Shown in pieces: positions 36,555-45,799 of a stretch of DNA of 64,000 nucleotides. The stretch is from Rosistilla carotiformis (GTDB lineage Bacteria; Planctomycetota; Planctomycetia; Pirellulales; Pirellulaceae). The stretch is taken from positions 5,929,411-5,993,410 of the forward strand of contig NZ_CP036348.1 of NCBI RefSeq assembly GCF_007753095.1. Direction: 5' to 3'. The notes under the pieces were generated by a model. It was not told where the DNA came from. It saw only the letters and a list, made by a program, of their open reading frames with translations, and ran no database searches. The translations under genes were made by a program, and so were the position numbers. Position 1 is the first letter of the stretch. Each line of letters starts with the position of its first letter.

Positions 36555-37232
36555 CTAACCTGCGACGCGAACGCTTGGGCTCATCGTCGCGGCAATCGCG
36601 ATTCCCTTCACATAGGTCCCTTTGACCGTCTGTGGCTTCATACCCACAACAAGGCTAATAAACGCCTGAATATTTTCGGACAGTTTCTCGGCATCGAAGC
36701 TCAACTTACCGACGACCGCGTGGACGTTGCCACCCTTGTCGTTTCGGAACTCAACCTTACCGGCCTTATATTCCGCAACAACCTTACCGGCGTCTGGCGT
36801 TACCGTTCCGGCACGTGGCGCTGGCATCAAACCGCGAGGTCCGAGCACGCGTCCCAACGGACCAACAACTCCCATCATGTCGGGTGTTGCGATACAGACG
36901 TCGAAATCGGTCCAACCGTCTTTGATCCGCTTGGCCAAATCTTCTTGCCCCACTTCATCGGCGCCCGCTGCTTTGGCCGCTTCAGCCGCTTCGCCCTTGG
37001 CGAAAACAACAACGCGTTGGGTCCGACCAATACCGTGAGGCAACACGAGGCTACCGCGGATGATCTGATCGGCTTGGTTAGGGTCGATCCCCAACCGCAT
37101 GTGAATTTCGACCGTTTGATCGAACTTCGTTGTATTAAATTCCTTCAACGAGACAACGGCCTCGTCCAGTGGTTTTGGTACCGCCGTCGCTTTGGCGGCC
37201 AACGCGCGATAACGTTTTGATTGCTTTGGCAT
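36555..37232 (-). CDS. rplA: Ribosomal protein uL1
   Basis: 225 aa from ATG at 37232 ([14 protein letters not shown]); the frame is open upstream but that part lies in the rplK-rplA spacer. Conserved blocks: [20 protein letters not shown], the [15 protein letters not shown] strand, [18 protein letters not shown], and [20 protein letters not shown]1 binds 23S rRNA at the E-site side and often represses its own operon by binding the mRNA leader. Confidence 0.97.
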   Translation of the reverse strand: MPKQSKRYRALAAKATAVPKPLDEAVVSLKEFNTTKFDQTVEIHMRLGIDPNQADQIIRGSLVLPHGIGRTQRVVVFAKGEAAEAAKAAGADEVGQEDLAKRIKDGWTDFDVCIATPDMMGVVGPLGRVLGPRGLMPAPRAGTVTPDAGKVVAEYKAGKVEFRNDKGGNVHAVVGKLSFDAEKLSENIQAFISLVVGMKPQTVKGTYVKGIAIAATMSPSVRVAG

Positions 37233-37349
37233 ATTTGGTTTATTCCTTGAGTGTCCATGGTTGAGGTCGCGTAAAGGTTCGCGACCGCTGGCGACATCCA
37301 TTTCGCGTGTGAACGCGATCGATGTCACCGAGGGTCACAATGGTGCGAC

Positions 37350-37775
37350 TTAACCTACGACGTCGATTCCCATACTTCGCGCGGTACCTTCGATCATGCG
37401 GATCGCGTGATCGATGTCGCGTGCGTTCAGATCGGCCATCTTCTTTTCGGCGATCTCTTGGCACTGGGCACGAGAGACGGTCGCGACTTTGTCTTTATGC
37501 GGAACGCCAGAGCCTTTGGCGATTCCAGCGGTTTGCTTCAGCAAAGAGGCCGCCGGTGGGCTCTTTGTGACAAAGTCGAAGCTGCGATCGTTGTATACAG
37601 AAACGATCACGGGGATCGGGGTACCTGCGTACTCCTTGGTGCGATCATTAAACGCTTGAACGAACTGCCCAAGGTTTACACCAAACTTACCAAGCGACGT
37701 ACCCACGGGAGGCGCGGGAGTCGCTTGTCCGCCAGGCACTTGGAATTTAGCCTGGCCAACAAGTTGCTTTGCCAT
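37350..37775 (-). CDS. rplK: Ribosomal protein uL11
   Basis: 141 aa, usual length. [20 protein letters not shown] is the conserved proline-rich N-terminal rRNA/factor-binding part; the C-terminus has [20 protein letters not shown]. It follows nusG and precedes rplA in the standard order. L11 forms the GTPase-associated centre. Confidence 0.97.
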   Translation of the reverse strand: MAKQLVGQAKFQVPGGQATPAPPVGTSLGKFGVNLGQFVQAFNDRTKEYAGTPIPVIVSVYNDRSFDFVTKSPPAASLLKQTAGIAKGSGVPHKDKVATVSRAQCQEIAEKKMADLNARDIDHAIRMIEGTARSMGIDVVG

Positions 37776-37945
37776 TTTTGTTGTCTACTTTCTCGAGGCG
37801 GTCCATCGCGGCTGTACTCGGTTTACGTCACCGACTTCAACCTGCCGCCAGGAATACTATTTATGTGGGATCTGACGTAGACTGCCAGCCATGAATCGAA
37901 GCCTATCGCTTCGGCTGGCCACCTACACAAATCTGCGAGGGGATA

Positions 37946-38764
37946 CTAGAGCGGTTCGACCTGCCAATGGTCAAGCTCTACTGGCACAGATCGGCCAAAA
38001 ATATTGATATTAACCGAGATGCGACCGTTTGCCTCATCCAGTTTCTCAACTTCGCCTTCCTGATTCTGGAAGTTACCTTCCTTCACACGAACGCGTTCGC
38101 CGACCTTAAACGGTATCGACGTCTTGAGTTGCTTTTCACCATCTTCACCGTCGTCATTCGTCATGATCACCCGCTCGACTTCTGCGGGATCCATCGGCGC
38201 GGGCTTTCCCGCGGTTCCGGTGAAATCACTGACGCCCGTGGTATCACGAATCAAGAACCAGGTGTCGTCGTTGACGTGCATGTAGATCATCAAGTAGCCC
38301 GGATAGAGCTTCCGTTTGACGATCTTGCGTTTTCCGCTGCGATTGAACTCGACAATGTCTTCGGTGGGGACAAGCACTTCCCCGAAGTAGCCGTCCATGC
38401 CGGACATTTTGATCTGCTTGATGATCGCATCGCGGACAGTTTCTTCACGATTGAAGGCGACCTTCAGGATGTACCAATCCTTGGGCGCATCGTCGGGATC
38501 GAGGATCTCGTCTTCGACATCGACCTCGGGCTTTTTGATCCGCCGTGCACGCGGCTCAAAATCGTCCTCGAGGATCGGATCCGCTGCGGGCTCTTCTTTG
38601 CGTGCGGCCTTTTTTGCCGAACCGCCAACCGCTTCGCCCGATGCGAGCTCTTCGGTTACGCTGACCTCGGATTCAGCAGGAGCGTCAGACGAACCCTCCG
38701 CCGGCCCGGGTGCCGCAGCGGCGTCAAGTTGTTCGTCCTGGTCTCGTTTATCTTCGCCGTCCAC
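37946..38764 (-). CDS. nusG: Transcription antitermination factor NusG with acidic N-terminal extension
   Basis: 272 aa with a GTG start at 38764. The first about 90 residues are acidic, low-complexity and charged (AAAPGPAEGSSDAPAESEVS). The NGN domain starts at DWYILKVAFNREETVRDAII and continues GYFGEVLVPTEDIVEFNRSG and KLYPGYLMIYMHVNDDTWFL. A KOW domain closes it (FKVGERVRVKEGNFQNQEGE). It couples RNA polymerase to ribosome or Rho. The extension is about 90 residues longer than the E. coli protein (181 aa). Confidence 0.95.
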   Translation of the reverse strand: MDGEDKRDQDEQLDAAAAPGPAEGSSDAPAESEVSVTEELASGEAVGGSAKKAARKEEPAADPILEDDFEPRARRIKKPEVDVEDEILDPDDAPKDWYILKVAFNREETVRDAIIKQIKMSGMDGYFGEVLVPTEDIVEFNRSGKRKIVKRKLYPGYLMIYMHVNDDTWFLIRDTTGVSDFTGTAGKPAPMDPAEVERVIMTNDDGEDGEKQLKTSIPFKVGERVRVKEGNFQNQEGEVEKLDEANGRISVNINIFGRSVPVELDHWQVEPL

Positions 38765-38832
38765 CGCAGTTCAGCCTTTCTTGTCCGCATCAAGCAATCG
38801 GCCCGATGCTTATATCTATGTTCGCAATTCGG

Positions 38833-39279
38833 TTAAGCGGCGACGCCGATAAACTCAAAAATTGCCCGCCAAATGATGTCGAAAGTAAACAGCGACATCG
38901 CAAGGAAAAAAATCGTGAAGATCACGACGATCGAAGCCCGAATCAGTTCGGCCTTGCTAGGCCAAGAGACCTTGTTCATCTCCGCTTCGACGGCGATCAG
39001 AAAGTCCGCAAAACGCGGCCAATTCACCAACCGGAAGGAGATCCAAAAGCCAAGCAATGCAGCAATGCCCGGGATCGCCAGTTCTAACATCGCCGATTCT
39101 TCGCTGAAAAAACCTTTCAACGTATCGTGCAGACTCTTGCACCCCAAGGCGACGATCACCCAGAATGCCAGACAGGTCATCTGTCGTACCAGTCGCCCCT
39201 GATTTCGCTTGTAAACCTGCCCTTTGAACAGTTCAGGCAACAAGGGGGTGGTTGAATTTCCGGCTACTTCCGTGGACAT
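38833..39279 (-). CDS. secE: Preprotein translocase subunit SecE
   Basis: 148 aa. It has three hydrophobic segments (LVRQMTCLAFWVIVALG, LELAIPGIAALLGFWISF, IRASIVVIFTIFFLAMSLFT) and the conserved SecE signature before the last (FLIAVEAEMNKVSWPSKAEL). Longer than the minimal one-helix form. It clamps SecY in the membrane. Position between tRNA-Trp and nusG is standard. Confidence 0.94.
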   Translation of the reverse strand: MSTEVAGNSTTPLLPELFKGQVYKRNQGRLVRQMTCLAFWVIVALGCKSLHDTLKGFFSEESAMLELAIPGIAALLGFWISFRLVNWPRFADFLIAVEAEMNKVSWPSKAELIRASIVVIFTIFFLAMSLFTFDIIWRAIFEFIGVAA

Positions 39280-39471
39280 CCGGGCGAACTCCCGACGAAT
39301 CGTGTATCAATATAAGTTTGTTTTCTGGCTGTGACCACATCTGCCACCGCGCTACCACTCAATAGACAAGCCAAGCTCAGAAGCTTGCAAGCCAAGGTCG
39401 CTGCGGGATTTCGCGGCGGAGATTTTTACTCTTCCGCGAATGCAGTCAAATACCTTCAAAGCAAATGCTAG

Positions 39472-39545
39472 CAGGGGAGGCGGGACTTGAACTCGCAACC
39501 CCTGGTTTTGGAAACCAGTGCTCTAACCAATTGAGCTACTCCCCT
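39472..39545 (-). tRNA. tRNA-Trp (CCA)
   Basis: 74 nt to the discriminator base G, minus strand. Acceptor AGGGGAG pairs with CTCCCCT; anticodon stem CTGGT/ACCAG holds loop TTCCAAA with anticodon CCA; T-loop GTTCAAGTC is present. It sits between tuf and secE, as in many bacteria. Confidence 0.96.
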
Positions 39546-39585
39546 AGCAACGCAGACCAATTCTTCGCAAAGTGGTCCACATAGA

Positions 39586-39630
39586 GCTAAGTGGCAACCG
39601 CGATGGTTTAGTATCGCATTGCCACTTAGC
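39586..39630 (-). ncRNA. Long hairpin between tuf and tRNA-Trp
   Basis: A 12-bp perfect stem (GCTAAGTGGCAA / TTGCCACTTAGC) with an inner GCGAT/ATCGC stem in the loop. No T-tract, so it looks more like a processing or attenuation structure in the tuf-tRNA transcript than a terminator; that is inference. Confidence 0.5.
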
Positions 39631-39689
39631 ATGATCTTCATTTATTGCTCACACGTCAACCAGGTGGCGATGTGCTTGCGTCCTACCAA

Positions 39690-40886
39690 TTAGGCAAGGA
39701 TCTTGGTGACAACGCCCGAACCAACGGTACGCCCACCTTCGCGAATCGCGAAACGAACACCGTCGTCCATCGCGATTGGCTTGTGCAATTCAACTTCGAC
39801 CTTAACGTTATCGCCAGGCATGCACATTTCGGCGCCAACCAGGTTTGCAGTTCCGGTAACATCGGTGGTACGGAAGTAGAACTGAGGACGGTAGCCGCTG
39901 AAGAATGGAGTGTGACGTCCACCTTCGTCTTTGCTCAAGCAGTAAACTTCTGCTTCGAACTTGGTGTGCGGAGTGATGCTGCCAGGCTTGGCGAGAACTT
40001 GTCCACGTTCGATTTCTTCACGCTTCACGCCACGCAACAGGCAACCGACGTTATCGCCAGCGATACCCTTGTCCATTTGCTTGCGGAACATTTCGACACC
40101 GGTGCAGATCGTCTTCTTGGTGGCTTCGTGGAAACCAACGATTTCGACTTCTTCACCAACGTTGATCACGCCGCGTTCGATACGCCCGGTAGCAACGGTA
40201 CCACGACCTTCGATCGAGAAGACGTCTTCGATCGCCATCAGGAATGGACGATCTTCTTCACGAGCTGGTTCGGGAACGTATTGATCCAATGCGTCCATCA
40301 GGTCGCTGATGCACTTCGACGCATCGGGATCTGCAGGATTGTTGTAAGCAGGCAGCGAGCTACCTTGGATCACAGGAACGTCATCGCCTGGGAAGTCGTA
40401 CTTGCTAAGCAGTTCGCGAACTTCCAATTCGACCAATTCCAACAATTCGGGATCGTCGACCAAGTCGATCTTGTTCAAGAAGACCACGATGTATGGAACG
40501 CCTACCTGGCGAGCCAACAGAACGTGCTCTTTGGTTTGAGGCATTGGGCCGTCAGCAGCCGAAACGACCAAGATCGCTCCGTCCATCTGAGCCGCACCGG
40601 TGATCATGTTCTTAACGAAGTCAGCGTGGCCCGGGCAGTCGATGTGGGCGTAGTGACGATTAGCGGTCTCGTACTCAACGTGAGCTACGGCGATCGTTAC
40701 CGTTTTGGTCGAGTCACGAACGGTACCACCCTTGGCGATATCCGAGTACCCCTTGGCTTTCGCCAAACCCTTCGCAGCTTGAACTGCAAGGATTGCACCC
40801 GTGGTCGTGGTTTTGCCATGGTCAATGTGTCCGATCGTACCCACGTTCACGTGAGGCTTTGTGCGCTCAAAAGTCTCCTTGGCCAT
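39690..40886 (-). CDS. tuf: Elongation factor Tu
   Basis: 398 aa. G1 [15 protein letters not shown]3 [14 protein letters not shown]4 NKIDLVDD and domain 2/3 motifs ([38 protein letters not shown]) are intact. It brings aminoacyl-tRNA to the ribosome. It lies between tRNA-Thr(GGT) and tRNA-Trp, so it is likely co-transcribed with both. Only one copy in the window. Confidence 0.98.
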   Translation of the reverse strand: MAKETFERTKPHVNVGTIGHIDHGKTTTTGAILAVQAAKGLAKAKGYSDIAKGGTVRDSTKTVTIAVAHVEYETANRHYAHIDCPGHADFVKNMITGAAQMDGAILVVSAADGPMPQTKEHVLLARQVGVPYIVVFLNKIDLVDDPELLELVELEVRELLSKYDFPGDDVPVIQGSSLPAYNNPADPDASKCISDLMDALDQYVPEPAREEDRPFLMAIEDVFSIEGRGTVATGRIERGVINVGEEVEIVGFHEATKKTICTGVEMFRKQMDKGIAGDNVGCLLRGVKREEIERGQVLAKPGSITPHTKFEAEVYCLSKDEGGRHTPFFSGYRPQFYFRTTDVTGTANLVGAEMCMPGDNVKVEVELHKPIAMDDGVRFAIREGGRTVGSGVVTKILA

Positions 40887-41020
40887 CGCTTTATTTCACC
40901 TACAAGATTCTATGTGTTAGTCCAGTTACCGGCCGACACAACGTCGAATTGCCAGGAACCGCTTGGCTGCACCCGACACTCGGGTCAACCGCCAGAAACG
41001 ATACAATAAAATTCGCAAAG

Positions 41021-41092
<72 letters not shown>

Positions 41093-41102
41093 TGATGGCG
41101 AA

Positions 41103-41173
41103 AGCGGGTGAAGGGAATCGAACCCTCGTCTTCAGCTTGGAAGGCTGTGGCTCTACCATTGAGCTACACCCGC
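41103..41173 (-). tRNA. tRNA-Gly (TCC)
   Basis: 71 nt, minus strand. Acceptor GCGGGTG/CACCCGC; anticodon stem CAGC/GCTG with loop CTTCCAA, anticodon TCC. Ten bases from tRNA-Thr(GGT). Confidence 0.95.
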
Positions 41174-41298
41174 AAACCTCTTCCGTCACCACTTTTCGGC
41201 TGCCATGGCCCAGTTGCGGTACATGGGCAGCGACGTTCATTTAGTCAGCCTGCGCACGCACATCACGCTATGTTACGCATGTGCGTTCCGCAAGCCTA

Positions 41299-41380
41299 TG
41301 GGGGGTACAGGATTCGAACCTGTGTAAGCAAAGCTAGCGGATTTACAGTCCGCCCCCTTTAACCACTCGGGCAACCCCCC
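41299..41380 (-). tRNA. tRNA-Tyr (GTA)
   Basis: 82 nt with a long variable arm (class II), minus strand. Acceptor GGGGGGT/ACCCCCC; anticodon stem CGGA/TCCG with loop CTGTAAA, anticodon GTA. Confidence 0.95.
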
Positions 41381-41465
41381 AAAACAATTCTGCTTGGTTC
41401 GGCTGAACGCCCTAGGGCACTCAACCTTTTCTTAGCAATTTGTCGCTTCAACCAGTTCGGCGAAG

Positions 41466-41538
41466 AGCCAGCGGAGGGATTCGAACCCACGACCGGCGGT
41501 TTACAAAACCGCTGCTCTGCCAACTGAGCTACGCTGGC
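41466..41538 (-). tRNA. tRNA-Thr (TGT)
   Basis: 73 nt, minus strand. Acceptor GCCAGCG/CGCTGGC; anticodon stem GCGGT/ACCGC with loop TTTGTAA, anticodon TGT. First tRNA of the cluster in transcription order. Confidence 0.95.
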
Positions 41539-42136
41539 TGGATAGACTCCAGCTAAGAAGACGAGAGTTTACCGATCTTGCAATCGAGGACAAGGCGAAT
41601 TTGGCCTGTTTTGGAACTATATTTCAGCCTTTCTCTCTCGAACGGAGACATTTTTATCGTTTCTTTGGTTCGCCAGCTTGAATGCGTTGCGCTCGTGAGT
41701 GCGATTTTCTGTGCTGCGTTGCTATTTTTTCCTGTTACGAAGCGGCGAATCAAACGCCAGTAATCGTTTGGACCGCGGTGGGTCCGCCCGTTTTCTGGTA
41801 GCGTCGCAAAGAGCGGGCTAGCGACCGCAGATCGCGTCGCAGTTATTCAGCGAGACAATGGGCCAGTTCCTTTTTGAAAGCTAGAGCGTTTCGGCAAATG
41901 GTTGTTCGTTGCGTAAGCAAGGCACCGCTTGAGTTCCGCGTTTGCGGTCCAGGGCCGCGATAGCACTTCTATCCAAACAGTGTCTTGCCCTGCAACACGG
42001 CGCGGCAAGCTTGTGTTCTTAGGGCCGCGACACTTTCGGTGTGTTCTTATCCGGCGCTCTTCGGACATCCGCGCCGCCCCGCGTTGGGGCGGCGGCGCAG
42101 ACTGCGGAAGTTTCTTCACCGATGATCGTCGCCGTT
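41539..42136. other. Intergenic region upstream of the tRNA/tuf operon
   Basis: About 600 bases without a supported gene. The AT-richer part next to the first tRNA (41560-41760) must hold the operon promoter. The minus-strand frame at 41847-42119 (90 aa) is Arg/Pro rich with no recognisable features, so I do not call it. Confidence 0.5.
41566..41593 (-). promoter_or_regulatory. Candidate promoter of the tRNA-tuf operon
   Basis: On the minus strand TTGTCC (41593-41588), 16 bases, TAAACT (41571-41566), ending 27 bases before tRNA-Thr(TGT). It fits a sigma-70 promoter loosely (four of six at -10). Planctomycete promoters often deviate, so this is tentative. Confidence 0.3.
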
Positions 42137-43138
42137 TTATTGGCTGTTGCCCGATGCGGTGACTGATGTCTCTGCCCGGGCTGCAGTCCGCGCAACGGGT
42201 TGGCCTTGCCCCAACTGCGCATTGGCTCGGCTGGTCGCTTGTGCAGCGCCGTTGACGCCTGCGGTTGCGGCGCCTTGGGCTTGCGTCTGCAGTCGGGATT
42301 GCAGCTGTGTTTGGGCTTGAGCAAATGCGTTCAAACGAGTCTCCAATTGATCGGCTTGCATCAGCAGTTCGGCGCTCCCGGTTTCGATCGCGTGGTCGCG
42401 AATCTGTGAGATCTCGGCACGTCGTTGGCGTGCCGCGATATGGACGCGCGTCGCGAAGTCGAGGTTTGCGTTGAGCAGTCCGCCGGCATGCGAAGGGCGC
42501 TGATCGTTGGTGCTTGCGACGTTTCCAGTCCCCTTTTCGTTGGCGGCGTCGCGTTGGCGGCCGCTTTCCGGTGCGGTTGCAGGTGCGGCAGTCGGGCGAT
42601 CGCTTGGCGCTTGTCGCAGCGGATTGAACTGGCCGAAGATGCTGTCATAGATCGCAACATCCGCTTGCGTGACTCCAGGTGGCAGCGACGCGCCCGCCTG
42701 CAGACTCAGCTGTCCGCTCGAGTTGAATCGCGTCCGATTTCCCGCAACGTTGGCGTCGGTCCCGGTGTTGGCTTGGACCCCCACGCCCAACTGAACGCCA
42801 TTGGGTGCGTTGGCGACGGTGGCCTGCGCGCGATCAGCGGCGCGAGCCGAGGCGCGCATCGCGATCTCGGCGGCCCGGTTGGCTTCGGCTTGGATTCGAG
42901 TTTGGATCTGTGCCTGGATGTTGGACTGGATGTTGGCTTGAACTTGCGTCTGCACGCGCTGTTGGATCTGAGCCTGAACGCGCTGTTGTACCTGGGCCTG
43001 GGCGCGGGCAGCATCCGCCGCTGCGCTGGCAGCACCCGAGGCACCCGATCCCAGTCCGCCAGGCAATTGGGCAGTGGCAAACTGCGTGAGGCATGCCATC
43101 GATGCAAGTGTTGCCACTGCGATGCAAGTGATTCTCAT
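42137..43138 (-). CDS. Exported Gln/Ala-rich protein with tetrapeptide repeats
   Basis: 333 aa from ATG at 43138, with AAGGAG upstream; the open frame continues to 43684 but lies over the neighbouring gene. Signal peptide ITCIAVATLASMACLTQFATA. Residues about 45-90 are nine or so four-residue units of the form [QRN][VI]Q[AQST], for example QVQQRVQAQIQQRVQTQVQA. The rest is low-complexity Ala/Gln with a more ordered part (VTQADVAIYDSIFGQFNPLR) in the centre and a Gln/Arg-rich C-terminus. Not recognised. Probably periplasmic or surface; helical or fibrous function is a guess. Confidence 0.7.
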   Translation of the reverse strand: MRITCIAVATLASMACLTQFATAQLPGGLGSGASGAASAAADAARAQAQVQQRVQAQIQQRVQTQVQANIQSNIQAQIQTRIQAEANRAAEIAMRASARAADRAQATVANAPNGVQLGVGVQANTGTDANVAGNRTRFNSSGQLSLQAGASLPPGVTQADVAIYDSIFGQFNPLRQAPSDRPTAAPATAPESGRQRDAANEKGTGNVASTNDQRPSHAGGLLNANLDFATRVHIAARQRRAEISQIRDHAIETGSAELLMQADQLETRLNAFAQAQTQLQSRLQTQAQGAATAGVNGAAQATSRANAQLGQGQPVARTAARAETSVTASGNSQ

Positions 43139-43290
43139 CTTCGGATCTCCTTCGCTACTGAACGTTTGCAACCCTGCGAGTTCGCCACACTGACCACCCG
43201 TCGTCGGCCGCAGATCGATGGATAGGTTTTCCCCACGCCAAAATGCCCAACCACATGTTCGTGGAAGATGTGATTGCATGACGAATCGCC

Positions 43291-44964
43291 ATGGCTTTAT
43301 GGGGTGAAAAAGCAGTACCGTCCGAGTCGGGCACCAGCCTGTCCGCTTCTTCCTATACGCGAACCAGCGAGTCAAGCGAAAGAGAGAACCGATTGAACAT
43401 CCACTATCGTGCAACCGTCCGGCGAGACACCGCGCAGTACGACAGGCAGGCATCGAATCGGCTTGGAGCAAGAGCGTTTCCAAGGGTAGGTGGCGCAGCG
43501 TTGCTAGGCATGGTCCTGTTTCTCGGGATCGCGTGTCGGTCGTCTGGTTTGTTTGGGCAGCAGCCAGCGGATAGCGGCGCATCACAGACTCCCGCCGATG
43601 CCATGCTGGCGATCGTGCGGGCGCGCACGCAACAGAATCCGGGGCATAGTGATTCATGGCGTTTGCTGGGGAAAGTGGAGGCAAAGGCAGGGAATTCGGA
43701 AGCCGCGATCAATGCCTACAGTCAATCGCTTCGGATCGATCCCGAAAACGCCGCCTCGCATTTCGACATCTGTCAACTGCTGCATGCCATCGGCGATCCG
43801 GCGGCCCCCTACCATGCACAGCAGTGCGTTTTACTGGCACCGGCAAGCGACTACGCCGAGCAGCTTCATGCTGGCGGCTTTGCCCAACGACCTCCTTCGG
43901 CAAGTCCCTCGGGGCAGGTGCATCCGGCGGGGAATCGCGGCAGCGCGCCTGCTGAGTTTGCATCCAACAAGACATCGATAGAAAGCGGCGCCGCGGCGGT
44001 CGATGTCGAGCCGGTCAGTTACCAGATCCAGACGTTTGACGGCGAAGAGGAATTGGATCGTCGGCTGGAACAGGTGCGTAGCGATATCAGTCCGACACCG
44101 AAGCGGTTGCGGGTGCTGTTGGAGCTGGGAGTCTTATACAACACAAACGTCAGCTTGACGCCGGTCAGCCGAGAGCTGGCGTCGAACAGTGCGGAAAGCT
44201 TTCAAGGCTTTATCAACCCGGAACTGGAATGGATCGCCATCCGCCGCGACTCATGGCGTGCCGGTCCGCTGGCACGCGGATACTTTACGGTCAACGAAGC
44301 CCATCAAAGCGACCTGGACCTAACCAGCGGGCAACCGGGTGCTTTTATCGAACGCGATTTTTGCTGGGGTGAAAACGACCTGATCGCGCGGCTTGATTAC
44401 GTCTACGCGCTGGATCTGCTGGGGGGCGAACATGTCGACGACCGCCATTCTGTGACAGCGTCGGTGATCATGATTCGCCCCGATCTGGATGTGTTCTACG
44501 CCTACCTGGCGACAGGTGTGTCGCAGTTTAAGGACGACGGAATCAACCCTTCAGCCACCTCGCTTGATGGGGCGGCGATCAGCGGTGGACTTAGTCGTTT
44601 TTCGCAAACCGGCATCGACTGGCTGCCCACCTGGAGCAGTGGAATCGATCTGGAATACGCCAACACCGAAGGGGACGATTATCGCTATTCCGCGATCAAT
44701 GGACATTCCGATGCGACGTTTCAGTTTGGTCGACGCCTGAGCTTCATCCCAAGCGTGGGGATTGGCTACCGCAACTATGCCGACTTCACCGGCACCCCCG
44801 ACCGCGATGAATTGACCTGGCGCGCCGGCGGCAAGTTGCGATGGATGTTCAGCGACTTGGTCGCCCTCTCGCTGGTCGGCGGGCACGATCGCTTTGCTTC
44901 CGACAACCAGGACTTTGACGCAAAGCGAACCCAAGCTGGCCTCGTGCTTGGCATAACCTACTGA
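43291..44964 (+). CDS. TPR-containing putative outer-membrane protein
   Basis: 557 aa if read from ATG at 43291; a TTG at 43393 behind GAGAG would give a shorter and more sensible N-terminus. A hydrophobic stretch (GGAALLGMVLFLGIACRSSG) is the export signal or anchor. One TPR pair is clear (SWRLLGKVEAKAGNSEAAIN, YSQSLRIDPENAASHFDICQ). The C-terminal 300 residues (LLELGVLYNTNVSLTPVSRE to the final QAGLVLGITY) have beta-barrel character and a terminal aromatic. It may be an outer-membrane protein of the type used in polysaccharide or peptide export; this is inference. Confidence 0.7.
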   Translation: MALWGEKAVPSESGTSLSASSYTRTSESSERENRLNIHYRATVRRDTAQYDRQASNRLGARAFPRVGGAALLGMVLFLGIACRSSGLFGQQPADSGASQTPADAMLAIVRARTQQNPGHSDSWRLLGKVEAKAGNSEAAINAYSQSLRIDPENAASHFDICQLLHAIGDPAAPYHAQQCVLLAPASDYAEQLHAGGFAQRPPSASPSGQVHPAGNRGSAPAEFASNKTSIESGAAAVDVEPVSYQIQTFDGEEELDRRLEQVRSDISPTPKRLRVLLELGVLYNTNVSLTPVSRELASNSAESFQGFINPELEWIAIRRDSWRAGPLARGYFTVNEAHQSDLDLTSGQPGAFIERDFCWGENDLIARLDYVYALDLLGGEHVDDRHSVTASVIMIRPDLDVFYAYLATGVSQFKDDGINPSATSLDGAAISGGLSRFSQTGIDWLPTWSSGIDLEYANTEGDDYRYSAINGHSDATFQFGRRLSFIPSVGIGYRNYADFTGTPDRDELTWRAGGKLRWMFSDLVALSLVGGHDRFASDNQDFDAKRTQAGLVLGITY

Positions 44965-45046
44965 ACCGATCGGGAACGCGTGTCGGCACACGGTCGCGCG
45001 ACATTTCGAGCTTGATTCTCTGTTGAGCGCGTCATACCATAAAAAC

Positions 45047-45463
45047 ATGATCGCACTTCGCTCTCTTTTCGTGGCAGTTATCTGCCTCGCGATAGCGATT
45101 CCAGTTCCTGGGATCTCTAGCTGCCGGTGCGCTGTCGAGCTGTCGCCTCTGGCATGCTGTGCGCCTCAGCCCGATCTGGGATCGTGCTGCTGCGAGCGAC
45201 CTGCGACGGCAGAGCGTTCGTGCTGCGACCGCATGCTGGGCGAAGGTTGCAATTCGTGCTGCGATCTCTCTGCCCCAAGAGCGGGCGAGCCCGCGGTGCC
45301 CAGTGAAACCAGCACGCCCGTGCAGGTTCCCCCTGTCGCCTGGGCGGCGTTTGTGCCGAATGTGCCGCCACTTACCTCTCTCGCTGCGATCGATTCCTCT
45401 TTTGCTCCGCTCCCCTGGTGTCATAACCAGCGGCAGGCGACGTTGTGCGTTTGGCGGAAATAG
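45047..45463 (+). CDS. Small exported Cys-rich protein
   Basis: 138 aa from ATG at 45047. Signal peptide LRSLFVAVICLAIAIPVPGI. Mature part has many Cys pairs or triplets: CRC, ACCAP, SCCCER, SCCDR, NSCCD. The C-terminal half is Pro/Ala-rich with a late His and Cys (PWCHNQRQATLC). It likely binds metal or forms disulfides outside the cytoplasm. It lies 59 bases upstream of another Cys-rich gene on the same strand, so the pair is probably one unit. Family not recognised. Confidence 0.65.
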   Translation: MIALRSLFVAVICLAIAIPVPGISSCRCAVELSPLACCAPQPDLGSCCCERPATAERSCCDRMLGEGCNSCCDLSAPRAGEPAVPSETSTPVQVPPVAWAAFVPNVPPLTSLAAIDSSFAPLPWCHNQRQATLCVWRK

Positions 45464-45522
45464 GCCTCCATCCTGAAGTCAGTCTGTTTTTAACAACTAC
45501 ATTTCAGTTTGGAGAATTTCCT

Positions 45523-45732
45523 ATGTTTAAGCTTATGTTTCTTGGTCTCGCATTGGTTGGCGGAATCGCCGTCGCCCCGTTCGCTCAATCCTCTGTAGCC
45601 GCCCCCTGCGTTTGCTGTGGCGAAGGCTGCACGTGCGAGTCGTGTGCTTGCGATGAAAAGCAGTGCGCATGCGATGTTGGTGGCCCCTGCCAATGTAGCG
45701 ACCAGTGCAATGCAACTTGCTGCACTAAATAG
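45523..45732 (+). CDS. Exported metallothionein-like Cys-rich peptide
   Basis: 69 aa from ATG at 45523, with GGAGA nine bases upstream. A signal peptide (LMFLGLALVGGIAVAPFA) is followed by a mature part of about 45 residues with 14 Cys, largely as C-x-C and C-x2-3-C (CVCCGEGCTCESCACDEKQC). This is metallothionein-like Cys density but with an export signal, unusual for metallothioneins. A strong terminator follows 30 bases later. Metal binding is inferred from Cys spacing. Too short for a reliable family call. Confidence 0.7.
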   Translation: MFKLMFLGLALVGGIAVAPFAQSSVAAPCVCCGEGCTCESCACDEKQCACDVGGPCQCSDQCNATCCTK

Positions 45733-45762
45733 CATCAGCGTCTAGCCATCTTTGCATGGTTG

Positions 45763-45799
45763 GGGTCGCCCAAGCGAACGCTTGGGCGACCTTTTTTTT
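45763..45799 (+). terminator. Rho-independent terminator after the Cys-rich genes
   Basis: Perfect 13-bp stem GGTCGCCCAAGCG / CGCTTGGGCGACC with a 2-base gap at the turn and a T8 tract directly after (45791 onwards). Confidence 0.92.

Noticed and set aside
41847-42119. 90-aa minus-strand frame in the spacer
   Set aside because: Arg/Pro-rich composition and no recognisable motif or ribosome site.
43139-43684. N-terminal extension of the Q-rich protein frame
   Set aside because: It overlaps the divergent gene; a signal peptide and AAGGAG support ATG at 43138.
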